From: Pectinophora gossypiella
Lineage: Eukaryota; Arthropoda; Insecta; Lepidoptera; Gelechiidae
Direction of reading: 5' to 3'
Assembly (NCBI RefSeq): GCF_024362695.1
Contig: NC_065417.1
Location: forward strand, 15,803,001 to 15,867,000
Length of the DNA stretch: 64,000 nt
Part shown: positions 1-10,456 of the stretch, one piece after another
How the letters are laid out: each line of letters begins with the position of its first letter
Numbering within the stretch: the first letter of the stretch is position 1
Notes under the pieces: generated by a model
Seen by the model: only the letters and a program-made list of their open reading frames with translations
What the model was told of the DNA's origin: nothing
The model's database searches: none
Position numbers and translations under genes: made by a program

Positions 1-1
1 C

Positions 2-3000
2 TTTCGCCTCGGGCGCCAATGATGATAGTACGAGTCTGGAGCTCGATGCCCATTTCTGTAGATAGTAGTTGGCGCGGCTATGTATATAGGCCACTTGACT
101 GGAGACTTGTATTGCTTCCTCTTCCGTATCGAAGCTTGCCAAGTAGTCGTCGACGTAGTGATTGTTGATGATTGCCGCCGCCGCCGCCGGATATTCTTCT
201 CTATATTGTTCGGCGTTCCTATTCTTCACGAAGATTGCCGTGCAGGGGGATGAAGTAGCGCCGAATATTACACTCTTCATGCGATACTCGACAGGGGGTC
301 CCTCTCTTCTATTTCCGCGCCAGAGGAAGCGCTGCATGTCTCGATCTTCCGTCCTTATTGAGATCCGCATAAACATGTCCTTTATGTCAGCCGTCACCGC
401 CACTCTTCTTTGCCGGAACTTCATCAGCACTCCTGGTAGGGATCGAAGTAGGTCCGGCCCGGACAGTAACATGTCGTTCAGGCTGACTCCTCGCACCTTT
501 GCGGCCGCATCGTGGACGATCCTCAATTTCTCTGGTTTCTGCGGGTTCATAACTGCAAAGTGTGGTAAGTACCAAATCTTCGTTTTTCCCTTCGGCGGCG
601 TGGGCGCGACTTCTGCATAGCCGTTCTCTATCAGCGTGTTCATCTGCTTCTCGTACCGCCTTTTCATTTCTTCATCGCGATCTAACTTCCTCTCTATGGC
701 TTGAAGTCTTCTCAGGGCGGCTTCGTAGCTATTAGGAGGGTCGTAGTCGTCGCTCCTCCAGAGTAAGCCCGTTTCGTATCCTTCGTTTGTGCGGCGAGTG
801 GTCCTCTCTAGTGTTTCAAGCGCTCTTCTTTCTTCCTCTGTGTGGAAATGTTTCGGTTCCACTCCTAGGACTTCCAATGCGAAGTGGTCTCGAAGCAGTT
901 TTTCTATTGCTTGATCATCTTCTACGATCCTCGCGTGATGTACTCGATGAGCGGGGCCTCCCGCCGGTGTGTGCCGCACTCCGTGCAACACCCATCCTAG
1001 GTCCGTGCGCGCGGCGACCAGTTGGCTGTCTTGCTCGCGTCTGACTTCATGTGCCAGGAGTAGCTGCCAGTTGTCTTGTCCTATTAATACGGTTGGCGTT
1101 CCCCGGTGATAAGTCAGCTGGTCTTGTAGGTCTTCTAGGTGGCTCTGTCCCGTCACGGCGTACGCCGGCACGCTCTGCGGCGATAACTGCAGGTTCTTCA
1201 TCGTGCGCGCTGAGATGCTGTAGCTGTGCGTGTCCTCTGGCGCGCTGATGTCGAAGGTAACTCTTCTCGAAGCGCCGGCGTCCACTCGTGCCCCGGCTAC
1301 TCCTTCTATGTAAAATGGCTCCGGAGGTCCCGATACGCCGATGTGTTCCGCCACCGCCGCCTCTATTAATGTGCACGTTGATCCATCGTCGAGAAGTGCG
1401 TACGTGCAGTGAGTCCCCTTAGGTCCACTTACACGAACCGGCAGAATCTTCAATAGTGCTGTAGTATTCTTCCTTTCTCTTGTCGACGCTATAGTGGCTA
1501 TTACTGGGTCTTCTTCTATGTGAGTTCCCGCGTGGATGGACGCTCGTTGTTCCGGCTCGGAGTGCAGTAGGCGGTGGTGCGAGTACTTGCACCCGCCGAC
1601 GTCGCACCTCCTCGTGGGACATGTGTGGCCGAACTTCCTCCGTTTCAGGCAGCGGAAACACAACCTATGTTTCTTCGCGGTTTCCCAGCGCTCGTTGACC
1701 TCTGTCTTCTTGAAATCTGCACATTCGGTGACGTGGTGTGTTTCCTTTTCGCAGACTGGACATTGTTTCCTATTGTCACCGGCCGTGACGTTTATCTTCT
1801 TTTCTTCTATGTGGTGAGTCCTCATTGTCCGCCTCAGTGGAGCGGACGTGTGCTCCCGCCGGTCGACGACTGGTGTGGCTTCCACGGGCGCGAAGCTGCC
1901 GCACCGCTCCGCTGTTCTCTCCATGAAACTTGCTAGCTTCATCAAGTCTGGTTCCTCTTCATCTTGTTCGGCCGCAAAATCGTAGTACCTATATCGCAGT
2001 GCTGACGGCATCTTCTCCACTACGTGTCGAACTACTTCCGGGTTATGCAGGTAATGTGTCTTCTTCAATGCCCTGATGGTTGCTGTAATGTTTGATATCC
2101 TCGTGGCGAAGGTGCAAATGTCCCTCGGTGATTCGGTCAGACGTGGTAGGGCCCGCAGCTTCTCCAGTTCGGCCATGACGAGGGCGTCCGGCCGCCCGAA
2201 GCGCGTAGACAGCAATCGCATCACGTCGGCAGTCGTGGTTGCACCGATGAATAAACATTGGGCAGCATCTCTTGCTGCTCCCCGAAGGCTCCGACGTAGT
2301 CTTGATAAGTTTTCTTGCTCCGTCAAATATACTGCAGTCTCTTCATAGGCGGTCTTGAAAACTAGCCATTCACTCGACGCTCCGCTGAAGATGGGCAGCT
2401 CAGGCACGGAGCGCGGGGCGATGGCGGCTGGTACTGCTCGTGCGGCCGATGCTATCGCTGTCGCTAGTTGACTGTAATCGAAAGTTGTTGGCTTCTCTTC
2501 TATACTCCTGTGTTTCGGCTTCTCATGATCCTTTACGGTGGCAGCGGGGAAAACGGCGGCAGCGGGGGGGACGGCGGCGGCGGCGGACGGCTGCGGGGGG
2601 GACGGGTCTTCCTCGGCGGCGGGAAGCTGGTCCACCCACGTCTTGGTGCGCTCTTGCATTTCGCTCACGCTGACTATATCCGTATCGTCGTCGTCTGATT
2701 CCGCTTCTAATGTGGCGATCTTCGCCGCCGCTAGCTCCACTTCCTTCTTCAACAATTCTTCTTTAGCCTTCAGCAGCGCCAGGCGACGTCCCTTCGACGC
2801 TGAGGAACGCGGCGCTGTCGGTGCACGCTTCACCGACTTGGGCCGTAGTGTCGTGTCGTGCGTGCTTTCCCCCGTAGATTCCTCCGTCGTCGTTGCAGTC
2901 GTCGTAGTAGTGGCGGTTCCCGTCGTCGTCGTTGCGGTAGTGCCCGAGCTGTCCTCTGTGCTGGTAGCCGTGGCTGTACGGCTTGTGCTGGGTTTCCTGG

Positions 3001-3196
3001 TCAGCGGGGGGGCGGTGACTGGCGTCGACGCGGCTGTGGTCGGCGCAGTCCTAACGGCGGCCGTGACTGACGTTGACGCGGCGGTGGTCGACGTAGTCGT
3101 GACGACGGGGGCGACGGCGGCGGCGGCGGCGGGTGCCGACTCGGCGGCGGTCGGCGTTGGGCGAGTTTCTACGGACTTCATGCTCCTAGTCTTCAT
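2..3196 (-). CDS. BEL/Pao retrotransposon gag-pol polyprotein, 5' 1,065 codons (runs off window)
   Basis: The minus-strand frame is open from the ATG at 3196-3194 to the window edge with no stop; a second in-frame ATG lies five codons on. The first ~100 residues are low-complexity Ala/Thr/Val. A Lys/Glu-rich helical stretch (residues ~135-170) and a Gag body follow. Two Cys/His zinc-binding clusters sit at residues ~479-492 and ~513-526 (C-x2-C-x5-H...C and C-x2-C-x6..C types). The aspartic protease motif LLDDGS has its catalytic Asp near residue 603, and the reverse transcriptase signature YVDDY lies at 143-157 (residue ~1014). The single fused gag-protease-RT frame, paired CysHis Gag motifs and YVDD are typical of BEL/Pao. 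RNase H, integrase and the 3' LTR must lie to the left of the window. No frameshift or stop was seen, so the copy may be young. The only alternatives I considered are other LTR superfamilies, which fit less well. Confidence 0.93.
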   Translation of the reverse strand, partial: MKTRSMKSVETRPTPTAAESAPAAAAAVAPVVTTTSTTAASTSVTAAVRTAPTTAASTPVTAPPLTRKPSTSRTATATSTEDSSGTTATTTTGTATTTTTATTTEESTGESTHDTTLRPKSVKRAPTAPRSSASKGRRLALLKAKEELLKKEVELAAAKIATLEAESDDDDTDIVSVSEMQERTKTWVDQLPAAEEDPSPPQPSAAAAVPPAAAVFPAATVKDHEKPKHRSIEEKPTTFDYSQLATAIASAARAVPAAIAPRSVPELPIFSGASSEWLVFKTAYEETAVYLTEQENLSRLRRSLRGAARDAAQCLFIGATTTADVMRLLSTRFGRPDALVMAELEKLRALPRLTESPRDICTFATRISNITATIRALKKTHYLHNPEVVRHVVEKMPSALRYRYYDFAAEQDEEEPDLMKLASFMERTAERCGSFAPVEATPVVDRREHTSAPLRRTMRTHHIEEKKINVTAGDNRKQCPVCEKETHHVTECADFKKTEVNERWETAKKHRLCFRCLKRRKFGHTCPTRRCDVGGCKYSHHRLLHSEPEQRASIHAGTHIEEDPVIATIASTRERKNTTALLKILPVRVSGPKGTHCTYALLDDGSTCTLIEAAVAEHIGVSGPPEPFYIEGVAGARVDAGASRRVTFDISAPEDTHSYSISARTMKNLQLSPQSVPAYAVTGQSHLEDLQDQLTYHRGTPTVLIGQDNWQLLLAHEVRREQDSQLVAARTDLGWVLHGVRHTPAGGPAHRVHHARIVEDDQAIEKLLRDHFALEVLGVEPKHFHTEEERRALETLERTTRRTNEGYETGLLWRSDDYDPPNSYEAALRRLQAIERKLDRDEEMKRRYEKQMNTLIENGYAEVAPTPPKGKTKIWYLPHFAVMNPQKPEKLRIVHDAAAKVRGVSLNDMLLSGPDLLRSLPGVLMKFRQRRVAVTADIKDMFMRISIRTEDRDMQRFLWRGNRREGPPVEYRMKSVIFGATSSPCTAIFVKNRNAEQYREEYPAAAAAIINNHYVDDYLASFDTEEEAIQVSSQVAYIHSRANYYLQKWASSSRLVLSSLAPEAK

Positions 3197-3259
3197 ATCC
3201 GCTGTTTCTTCAATCCGGCTCGAAGGAGAATTTATGTGGCCCCTTCGATCCTTGCCACA

Positions 3260-3556
3260 TAAATCTTATAGACTATACCAGATATCGATGTGATCGATGT
3301 TAGTGTTATCGATGTAAGTTGAAACTAGTAGGCGTTGAAATTAGGAGTCGTTGAAATTAAACACCGATTGGAGTTGAATCAGAGCTCCTACCCGTGTGGT
3401 GATTCTAATAAGAATGAGAGTCTAGTCCCCGCGCGCGTGTATATATAGGAAAACGCCCACTAAGCGGGGCGGGGCAAGGGCGCGGCGGGGGTGTGTAGCG
3501 GTGAAGCCGCGCTCAGTCCCTATCTTTCTCTTTATTTTTTAAAAATAAAACTTACA
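3260..3556 (-). promoter_or_regulatory. Probable 5' LTR and leader of the BEL/Pao element
   Basis: On the minus strand this lies directly upstream of the gag-pol ATG. It holds a TATA-like TATATATA (3440-3447), a GC-rich block above it, and ends near a TGTGGCAAGGATCG segment that could be the primer-binding region. A 9-bp inverted repeat TTATGTGGC/GCCACATAA brackets that segment. A TGTAAG start at 3556 is a guess, because the partner LTR is outside the window and the boundaries cannot be tested here. Confidence 0.4.
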
Positions 3557-3653
3557 AACTATTTACAATTTCTAGGCAATCATTATACAATCATAATATA
3601 ATCATAATACAATCATAATTTGCTTCTTGTTGCTTCTACGGCGAACAGAATCA

Positions 3654-3703
3654 TTATGGTCTGATTCATCTCTCAAAGTTTTCGTCACGATGTCACTTTC
3701 ATC
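3654..3703 (+). repeat. MITE family A, terminal fragment
   Basis: Shows the 3' terminal inverted repeat of the family whose full copies end in TTACGATGTCACTAACACCC (see 35473-35679). Here it reads gtcacgatgtcactttcatcctgta. Only one end is present. The rest of 3557-3810 is AT-rich with nothing else recognisable. Confidence 0.6.
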
Positions 3704-3810
3704 CTGTATAAATTGTTTTAGATATCTCATACCAACCAACAGGCATGTCTATGTAATGACTACGTACTTAAATAACTACCGTAATATACAGAGTTACTAC
3801 AGAATTACCT

Positions 3811-3818
3811 AACACACA

Positions 3819-3883
<65 letters not shown>

Positions 3884-3921
3884 GCACGCACGCACACACA
3901 CACACACACACACAACACACA
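3811..3921 (+). repeat. (CA)n microsatellite with a short (CGCA)n interruption
   Basis: About 110 bp of nearly pure CA dinucleotides with three CGCA units around 3878-3892. Simple sequence, no coding potential. Confidence 0.97.
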
Positions 3922-4563
3922 TCTTTGTTTGTTTGTTGTATTTTTATTTTTCATTTTCATTACCATAGTTATTAAGTGAAATGTATATTATTGTACCTCA
4001 AATAATAATGAAGTATGTCAATTTGTGAAGACACTGGCTCCTGAAATATAGTTATACTAGTTTAGTAACCAGGGCCTTATTTACAATAGTTACTTGTTTG
4101 TTGTACTGAATAAACTTTCTTTCTTATTCCTTACATAAAACCTCGCGACTTCTTATCACTTGAACCACACACTAGAGTCCGGTTGCAAGAGGCAACGTTC
4201 GGTTAAAGTAGAAAATAAAACGGCAACCGCCAGGCAACATTAGAGAATCTTATATCGCTCTCAGCTGTATAATATTTGCACATGCAAATGTAGAGAATGT
4301 CAGTCGTTATACTGCAAAAATCTACCGTTTTCATATTACAGTATGCAAGTTTTATGTTTAGAAATGTAGAAGTTGGAAATAGAGTAATGTCTCGCTATGG
4401 CACATGCATATTTTTCATCGTTAGGTGAGTGAACTTTTCATCGTACATTTTTATTAGGAATTGTTATATATTATGTGACCATACAACTTGAATTCTTTTT
4501 ATTACATTATGACTCTAACTAAACTATACTATACTACATTGTTTTAAGTTTACGCGGTTATTA
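3922..4563. other. AT-rich stretch, no gene seen
   Basis: No long open frame, no tRNA-like box pair, and no copy of the repeat families recognised elsewhere in the window. A GTTTGTTTGTT run follows the microsatellite. Confidence 0.6.
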
Positions 4564-4673
4564 TGATAATTAAAGCACATAATAACGGGTTCTTACCGCG
4601 TTTAAATATCGGGAGTCTCATATCCCCATTTAAACGCGGTAAAAACCCGTTATTATGTGCTTTAATTATTATA
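4564..4673. repeat. Foldback element (family F) with ~40-bp arms
   Basis: The left arm (about 4568-4607: attaaagcacataataacgg...ccgcgtttaaat) is repeated as its reverse complement at 4627-4667 around a ~20-bp centre containing atcgggagtctcatatcccc. Related, more degenerate sequence occurs at 5278-5400 and 26585-26640. The arms could form a strong hairpin. No ORF. Confidence 0.75.
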
Positions 4674-5788
4674 CTATACTATATTATATAATATATCTGT
4701 TTTATATAAATATGTATATACATATATTATCTTGTAATACACTTATTTATGTAATTAATGATAAGTAGTCTATGTTCGTGTTTAGTAATATTAGTAATAA
4801 GTATACATTTAGTTTAACTGTCTTTTAGAAACATTCTTATAAAAAGTACCCTTAAAATGGGAAAATAATGAAGTTAAGGCGTTCACTGACACAATACAAA
4901 CGATAAAATAATATAAGTAGAGGTATATTTCTGAACACACTTGAATAAAAACAACAGTGTATTTTATTGCCTGTCATTGTACATACCCTGTAAAGTAATA
5001 CTCGTGTCCATATGGTTAAAGCTACATAACATAGGGTATGGAAGATCATTATTGCTTTATTATACGATAAACGCTGGCCATTTATCGCGGGCGACACTTT
5101 TTGTGGAGACGATTGTTATCCGTACAAGGTGTCAAATGAAAAATGATTTATTTACGATGCGTTCATGAATATAGAAGGTGTAAGTGTATAATTTACAATG
5201 TATTATAAAATGGGGATGGCATAGCTCCAAGGTCTCAGAGGATAATCTCTTTGTATGTTTTGGTATTGTTATATGTAATTAAATCACAAAATACCGGGTT
5301 TATACCGCGTTAAAATCAGGGACATGAGACTCCCGATATTTCAACACTGTTGCAAGTTCACGGGATGTTAATAATGTAGTAATGATGATATATTATTAAA
5401 GTTGGTCAGTCTAATGTTTGTTTAATCTAATATGCTCGTCATTTTTAGTCGATTTTAAGCCAACTTTGACTACACAAAAAATCCCCGGGTGAGAGCCCTA
5501 AGCGCTCACATCAAGTCACATCAAAATAAGTGTGAAGTATTTTTTTTTGGAGGAAAAATATCTATCGAAATGGAAAAGTCCTGCCGAATCCATTGTTCTA
5601 GCCGTATTCATATTTCATTTCTTAAAATAATGAACCTGTGTTGTGGTGGTGTTTCCACGCCATATTTCGGTAGACTGACAAAGGTAAGTGTGCAGACAAT
5701 GGAGAACTAGTGACGTCAAACCTGCCCTACTCGTGCATTAGTGAATATTGGAAACCTGTTGAAAATGTTTCGCGTCTCACAAAATATA
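4674..5788. other. AT-rich intergenic DNA with a degenerate family F fragment
   Basis: At 5278-5345 the sequence aatcacaaaataccgggttt...gagactcccgatatttcaac resembles one family F arm plus its centre. At 5485-5512 a ccgggtgagagccctaagcgctcac motif is a fragment of repeat family G. Nothing else is supported. Confidence 0.5.
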
Positions 5789-6303
5789 CAGGGTGTTAGT
5801 GACATCGTCACGAAAACTTTGATGGATCTTCTTCTTACTGTGTCGATGGCAAACTAAATAGTATCGGCCCAAAACCTGGCAACAAGTATGGCGTTATCTG
5901 CAGCGCTCATCAGATCCTCCTGCGTGCAGGTGTTCGGGCACGATGATAGTCGGACAGTAGGGACATCGTAACGAATACCGAGGGGTGTGATTCAGGCCAT
6001 GATTCTGAATTGTGCATTCTGAGTTGATATCAAGTGGAGTTTTCCGTGGCAAAAATATGGAACGGAAAATAATAAAAAAAACACTAACTTTTTTATGAAT
6101 TTTCCGGCAGGAAAATCCACTTGATATCAACTCATAATCATGGTCTGAATCGTCCCCCTCGATATTCGTTACGATGTCAATAACTGTTCACGACATAGAA
6201 ATTATAATCTCTGCCTTTGACGGAAATTTCCAGTTAATGTTACCTCAGGATCATGGTCTGAATCATCCCTCAAAGTTTTCGTCACGATGTCACTATCACC
6301 CTG
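5789..6303. mobile_element. MITE family A, composite copy (one nested in another)
   Basis: Begins cagggtgttagtgacatcgt after TA and ends gatgtcactatcaccctg followed by TA, as in the simple copies. Inside, a second set of family A ends (gacatcgtaacgaatac near 5960 and ttcgttacgatgtca near 6160) encloses the family's inner palindrome tgatatcaagtgga/tccacttgatatca. It therefore looks like a copy within a copy. Non-coding. Confidence 0.7.
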
Positions 6304-7194
6304 TATAGAAGCACTGTACCTACATCAAAGAGAATAAATATAATTCACTATGTTTTACTGTATGTACATCTCATTAATAAAACAAACGACGGAACAATTG
6401 ATGCAAACAGGGCAAGACGATGCTATTTTGCAATCTGGAAATCAATTTGTCTCACTGTATTAAAACTATTGTTCCATTTAAAAGCATCAGACTTGCCTGA
6501 ATGGTGGCCAGAGTGGTCGTAGTGAGCCACAGAGCAGGGTACCAAATCACGATAGGTCTGCTAGAGGTGCCATTAAAAGAAGAGCTGTTACAGAAACCGC
6601 GTGTAAGGGTCGCAACCCAAGTCCTACATAAACGTTAGCTTTTCTCCTAGCGTATATGCGTAACATATTGCATAGATAAGCTTGACTCATATTTCATAAG
6701 GTCCTTTTATTAAGATTTGACAGGTCTGTTTTTACTATATACGTCAAATTCGTAACTGTCATATTTTTTATAACAACGCTGAAGTTGCAATCAAGTCATC
6801 ACTTAACAATACAGCGACACCCGTTTGACATTAGCTATGCGTTGATCGTCACACGCCGCTAAAATTGGTACGACTGTCGCCTCTAGTAGTAGCAGAGCGT
6901 TTAGTTCAGTGCTCTATGGTAGTGAATAATGAAGTAAATGAGGGCGAAGTAAGAGGCATTCCGGCAAATTGGAATGAGTTGACAAGGCGGCTCCAACGAC
7001 GGTTTGTTTCCATTGTTGCACGACACGGAGAGTGTTTAGTTGATGTCCTGTTGTTACCGGAATCACCTTTTTTGTTAAGTTTCTCATTTGTATAAAATAA
7101 ATATTAGTGCTTTGGGTCTGTTTTACCTGATGAGCCTTGCAGGCGATAGCTGGAGAATTTGTCATTAATACAACATGAAAACCTGACGTCTATA
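6304..7194. other. Intergenic DNA, nothing recognised
   Basis: Mixed-composition unique-looking sequence with only short chance frames on either strand. I see no coding bias, no splice-flanked exon and no repeat family shared with the rest of the window. Confidence 0.5.
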
Positions 7195-7425
7195 TTCTCA
7201 ATTGGGATAGTAAGAGGTATATCTATCGCAAGAAGAATTGAGCACAAGCTTTGTGATAGCATCAAGCTTGAGCAAGACCAGCGTAATAGGTGAGCCGTAT
7301 CGCTATCTATAACGGGCGAGCCAAATGTGTTAAATAAATAACTCATCGGTGCAAGAACGATACCGGGGATCAAACCGGCACTGTCCGTTTGAGAAGCAAG
7401 GCGGTGAGACAGGACCATAGTGACT
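7195..7425 (-). mobile_element. SINE family C (tRNA-related head), degenerate copy
   Basis: Shares gtgagccgtatcgctatcta, aactcatcggtgcaag, ataccggggatcaaaccggc and the terminal gcaaggcggtgagacaggac with copies at 25640-26210 and 54590-54830. Read on the minus strand, the last part has a B-box-like GGTTtGATCCC and a preceding head as in a tRNA-derived SINE. Non-coding. Confidence 0.55.
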
Positions 7426-7539
7426 ACAGTTCATAAATATTTAATTTTAGACAGCAATACCTAAAAGTGTGGTGAAGGATAATGATAAAATGTCTCGTTC
7501 GAAGTGTGTTAGTAAACTGATAAGTCTTTTTACGCGTTG

Positions 7540-7650
7540 TATAGGAAAATTACCTCGGATGACGGTCACTACTTGGCCGGGAAAATGGGGAAAACAGAGG
7601 GTCTTTCCGGTCGTGTCTAAGAAATCGTCTCAGGGGGTCTCAAGGGTATT
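7540..7650 (+). repeat. Repeat family G fragment
   Basis: The gacggtcactacttggccgg-gaaaatggggaa core followed by agggtctttccgg matches diverged copies at 16470-16690 and 54285-54430. A degenerate fragment of a non-autonomous repeat whose class I cannot assign. Confidence 0.45.
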
Positions 7651-8103
7651 TTTTATGGATTCGTAACACATGTTACATTAACAAAAATGAAGAATATGTG
7701 TTAAATGTTAGTTACAATTACATTTAAAATGACGATAAAATACAGTGTATCAAGTGTATGGGTATTCAACATCATTATGGAATGGAAACAGCGTCAGATC
7801 AAGAGCAGGCACTCCGAGGCTCCGTTCTGATTGATTGTTAATTTTGTGACCCTCCGCCGCACGCTGCCGAAATAACGGCTCTTCAGACTCTACTGCTGAA
7901 TCATTTCGTATACTTACTTAGATACGGTCTATCGTCGCCATATAGTGAAAACCATGGAAGCAGCTTTTTGAAATCCATATTCTGATGTATTTTTTCTACG
8001 AAACCTCGATTTCATTGAATTAATTTCAATCCGTGTAAAAATTGAGACCACAATTTTGGACCTGCAGGGCTACCACGCGCAACGTGATAGAATTATCGAT
8101 CGA

Positions 8104-8456
8104 TTCAATGACACATAACATACATAACATAAACAGCCTATTACGTCCCACTGCTGGGCACAGGCCTCCCCTCAATCAACCGGAAGGGGTATGGAGCATA
8201 CTCCACCACGCTGCTCCAATGCGGGTCGGTGGAGGTGTTTTTACGGCTAATAGCCGGAGCCAACGGCTTAACGTGCCCTTCGAAGCACGTAATCATCTTA
8301 CTTTTCCGGACAATCAGGTGATTCAAGCCTGAAAAGTCCTTACCAAACAAAGGACAGTCTCACAAAGTGATTTCGACAATGTCTCCATCGGGAATCGAAC
8401 CCGGGACCTACGGATTGTGAGCCCAACGCTCAACCACTGGACCACGGAGGTCATTG
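8104..8456 (-). mobile_element. SINE family A, near full-length copy
   Basis: On the minus strand it starts with a tRNA-like head: an A box around tggtccagtggttgagcg and a B box ggttcgattcc. It continues through the family body (cactttgtgagactgtcctt, gattgtccg...aagtaagatgat, ttaagccgttgg) and ends in the shared tail cccagcagtggga-cgt-aataggctg. It has tRNA promoter boxes but lacks a tRNA fold, so it is not a tRNA gene. Confidence 0.85.
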
Positions 8457-8989
8457 GTACTTATTCTTTCAGTCCACTGAGAGACCAAACGGAACTCTAA
8501 ATTGATTCTATTATATTCTTGAGTTGTTTCTGGGTAAAAATCCTTTAATCTCGGCGGGTGCCTTCAGCCGACCCGGGTCCATTACGGCCGTAAAGGGCTC
8601 GTGTTTACATTAACCCGGGTATCCGGGCCGGGTACTTTACTGACGGAATACTATTTGATGGCCTACTTTTCATACGGGTGCCATCTTTTGTTTCATATTA
8701 ATGTAATGTCTTTTTGGGAATTGATAACAGTAATCATTATCACAATACGAAGACAGGAAATTACTCCGTCCAAGCATATAAATAAATAAACATACACAAA
8801 TTCACGCCCGCAGTCCCTAATGAGGTGGGCAGAGCCGTAAGTTATCAAATATAACTTTGTAACCACTGTTGATACGAAGTCCTAAGCCGTTCCCATGCTA
8901 TTGCGGGCTTGGATGCAATTTCTCTTTTTGTATCCTGATGGCCAAGTTATATGCAGCAGGTGTAAGCAGCAGATCGACTTCCAAGAGAT
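8457..8989. other. Intergenic DNA with a possible LINE tail remnant
   Basis: A short segment near 8805-8850 (cacgcccgcagtccctaat...ggtgggcagagccgtaa) resembles 3' tails of lepidopteran LINEs in reverse orientation. The rest is unassigned. Confidence 0.35.
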
Positions 8990-9225
8990 TATAATGAATG
9001 CATATGAGACTAAAGCCAGGCGAGCACTACAAGTTTTTCGCCGCGCGGCAGAAAAAAGCAGCGGCATAATGTCGCACTGTAATACTGTACCAGTTTTAAA
9101 TTGTATTCCGCGCACTTGACGGTAGAGCCGCCGCAGCAGCGCAGTATTACAGTGCGACATTATGCCGCTGCTCTTTTCTGCCGCGCGGCGAAAAACTCGT
9201 AGTGCGCGCCTGGCCTAGTATGCAT
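8990..9225. mobile_element. Foldback MITE (family D) with ~75-bp arms
   Basis: The left arm 8996-9088 (tgcatatgag...gccaggcgagcactac, then tttttcgccgcgcggcagaa, then gcataatgtcgcactgtaat) is matched by its reverse complement at 9140-9222 with only a few differences. About 50 bp separate the arms. The arms are GC-rich compared with the surroundings. No ORF of its own; short frames across it are products of the palindrome. Only one copy is in the window, so ends and target duplication are uncertain. Confidence 0.75.
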
Positions 9226-9853
9226 ATTTATCGCTCGCGCAAAGTTTCCGGGGTGGAAAGCGACGCGCGGGCGCAGAGGAACGATTGCGCCGCGCATGCG
9301 CGTACTGCAAATTTTGATTTAAATTATTCTTATTTTAATTGGTAGATAATAAGTTTATACTGTGCAAACCTACGACTAGTTGCGTACACATTTTGTACAT
9401 ATAATTAGGTATTCCGAAAATAAAAAGACAATTCATTTCACTACGCGAATGGAGTCTTTTATTTGCTAGGTGTAAGACCCCATTACACCTACAATTACTA
9501 CGTGTGATGTGGTGGGTAATATAATAATATTTATCTTAATCTTTTGAAATTTGACTTGCTCCCTATGAAAATCAATCAATCTTTCTGTATCTTGTGTCCG
9601 TTGTGTTTACTAAAATATATTTATCTTCATCGTCACTAATTTAAGAGTCACGGTCTTGTCGGTGTAGCATTATCCATGCAACTTTTTAGGGATATTTTCC
9701 CAAAAAAAGGGCAGTGGTTTCATTTTGCCTTCCGCCCAGCAGTACTCTGTCTGACGCGAGTGGGATGGCGCCCAGAGTAGTCTATTTCAAAGCCGTACTA
9801 GGACTCCCGTCCTCCACCTCTGAGTAGTACTGACAGTTACTGATATATTTATC
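9226..9853. other. Intergenic DNA with an unassigned repeat (~9615-9835)
   Basis: The segment 9640-9835 (cggtcttgtcggtgtagcat ... cgcccagcagtactctgtct ... cctccacctctgag) partly recurs at 25130-25160, so it is a repeat rather than a gene. 9226-9300 is locally GC-rich and contains GCGCATGCGC-like sequence. Confidence 0.4.
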
Positions 9854-9861
9854 TTACCTTA

Positions 9862-10160
9862 CAAAGGTTATTATAAAGTTAGTGATTATTTAGAAGATAT
9901 GAATGCATGGGATTAACTGTCTGAGAACTGATATTAGGCAGCTAAATTACTCAATTGTATATCAATATTTTATGTTTATTTTTTTAAAAAAACGTCTAGG
10001 ACCCTGTGCCGAGGTTTTTCTTGCAGCTTCTTTTCCCCGGCTATACAGGTTGTGAGAAGCTGCAGTAGTTTTAGGCGGATGAGACGTTCGTTATGTAAAA
10101 ATTGACGATTCAAAGTGTAACTATGTTACCTACTGAATAAAGATATTTTTGAATTTGAAT
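9862..10160 (+). mobile_element. 5'-truncated copy of the (GAATTT)n-tailed LINE
   Basis: Holds the last ~17 codons and the whole 3' UTR of the LINE at 33036-34931, in the opposite orientation. It ends in ctactgaataaagatatttt and a short gaatttgaat tail. Flanking TTACCTTA (9854-9861 and 10161-10168) is an 8-bp target-site duplication, so it is a genuine short insertion and not a recombination remnant. Confidence 0.85.
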
Positions 10161-10456
10161 TTACCTTAAAATATTTATAGGATGCTTTTGCAGACCGCCC
10201 AGGGTATCTACCTACATGTATATAGCACGAAGTTTATAAAGGCGCTTTTGTCGCACCTTTGTACGCGACTGAAATACAGACAAAGCCTTAAAATACTTAA
10301 GGACATAAATTTTCTAGGGCCTAGGACTACGACAAAGAAAAAGATATTCAAACAAATTCCACAAAGGCTGGGAATAAATTGAGGCAATATATTGAGGTGG
10401 TAGGTCAGATATTACAATCGTGAGAATATTGTAGTTGTTTGGGTGAAATTGGGAAG

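Noticed and set aside
2538..3293. 251-codon plus-strand open frame rich in Ala/Val/Gly
   Set aside because: It is the complement of the low-complexity N-terminus of the BEL/Pao Gag, whose minus-strand frame is far longer and has motifs.
3811..3921. Regularly spaced repeats that might suggest a CRISPR array
   Set aside because: Simple dinucleotide microsatellite in eukaryotic DNA; no spacers.
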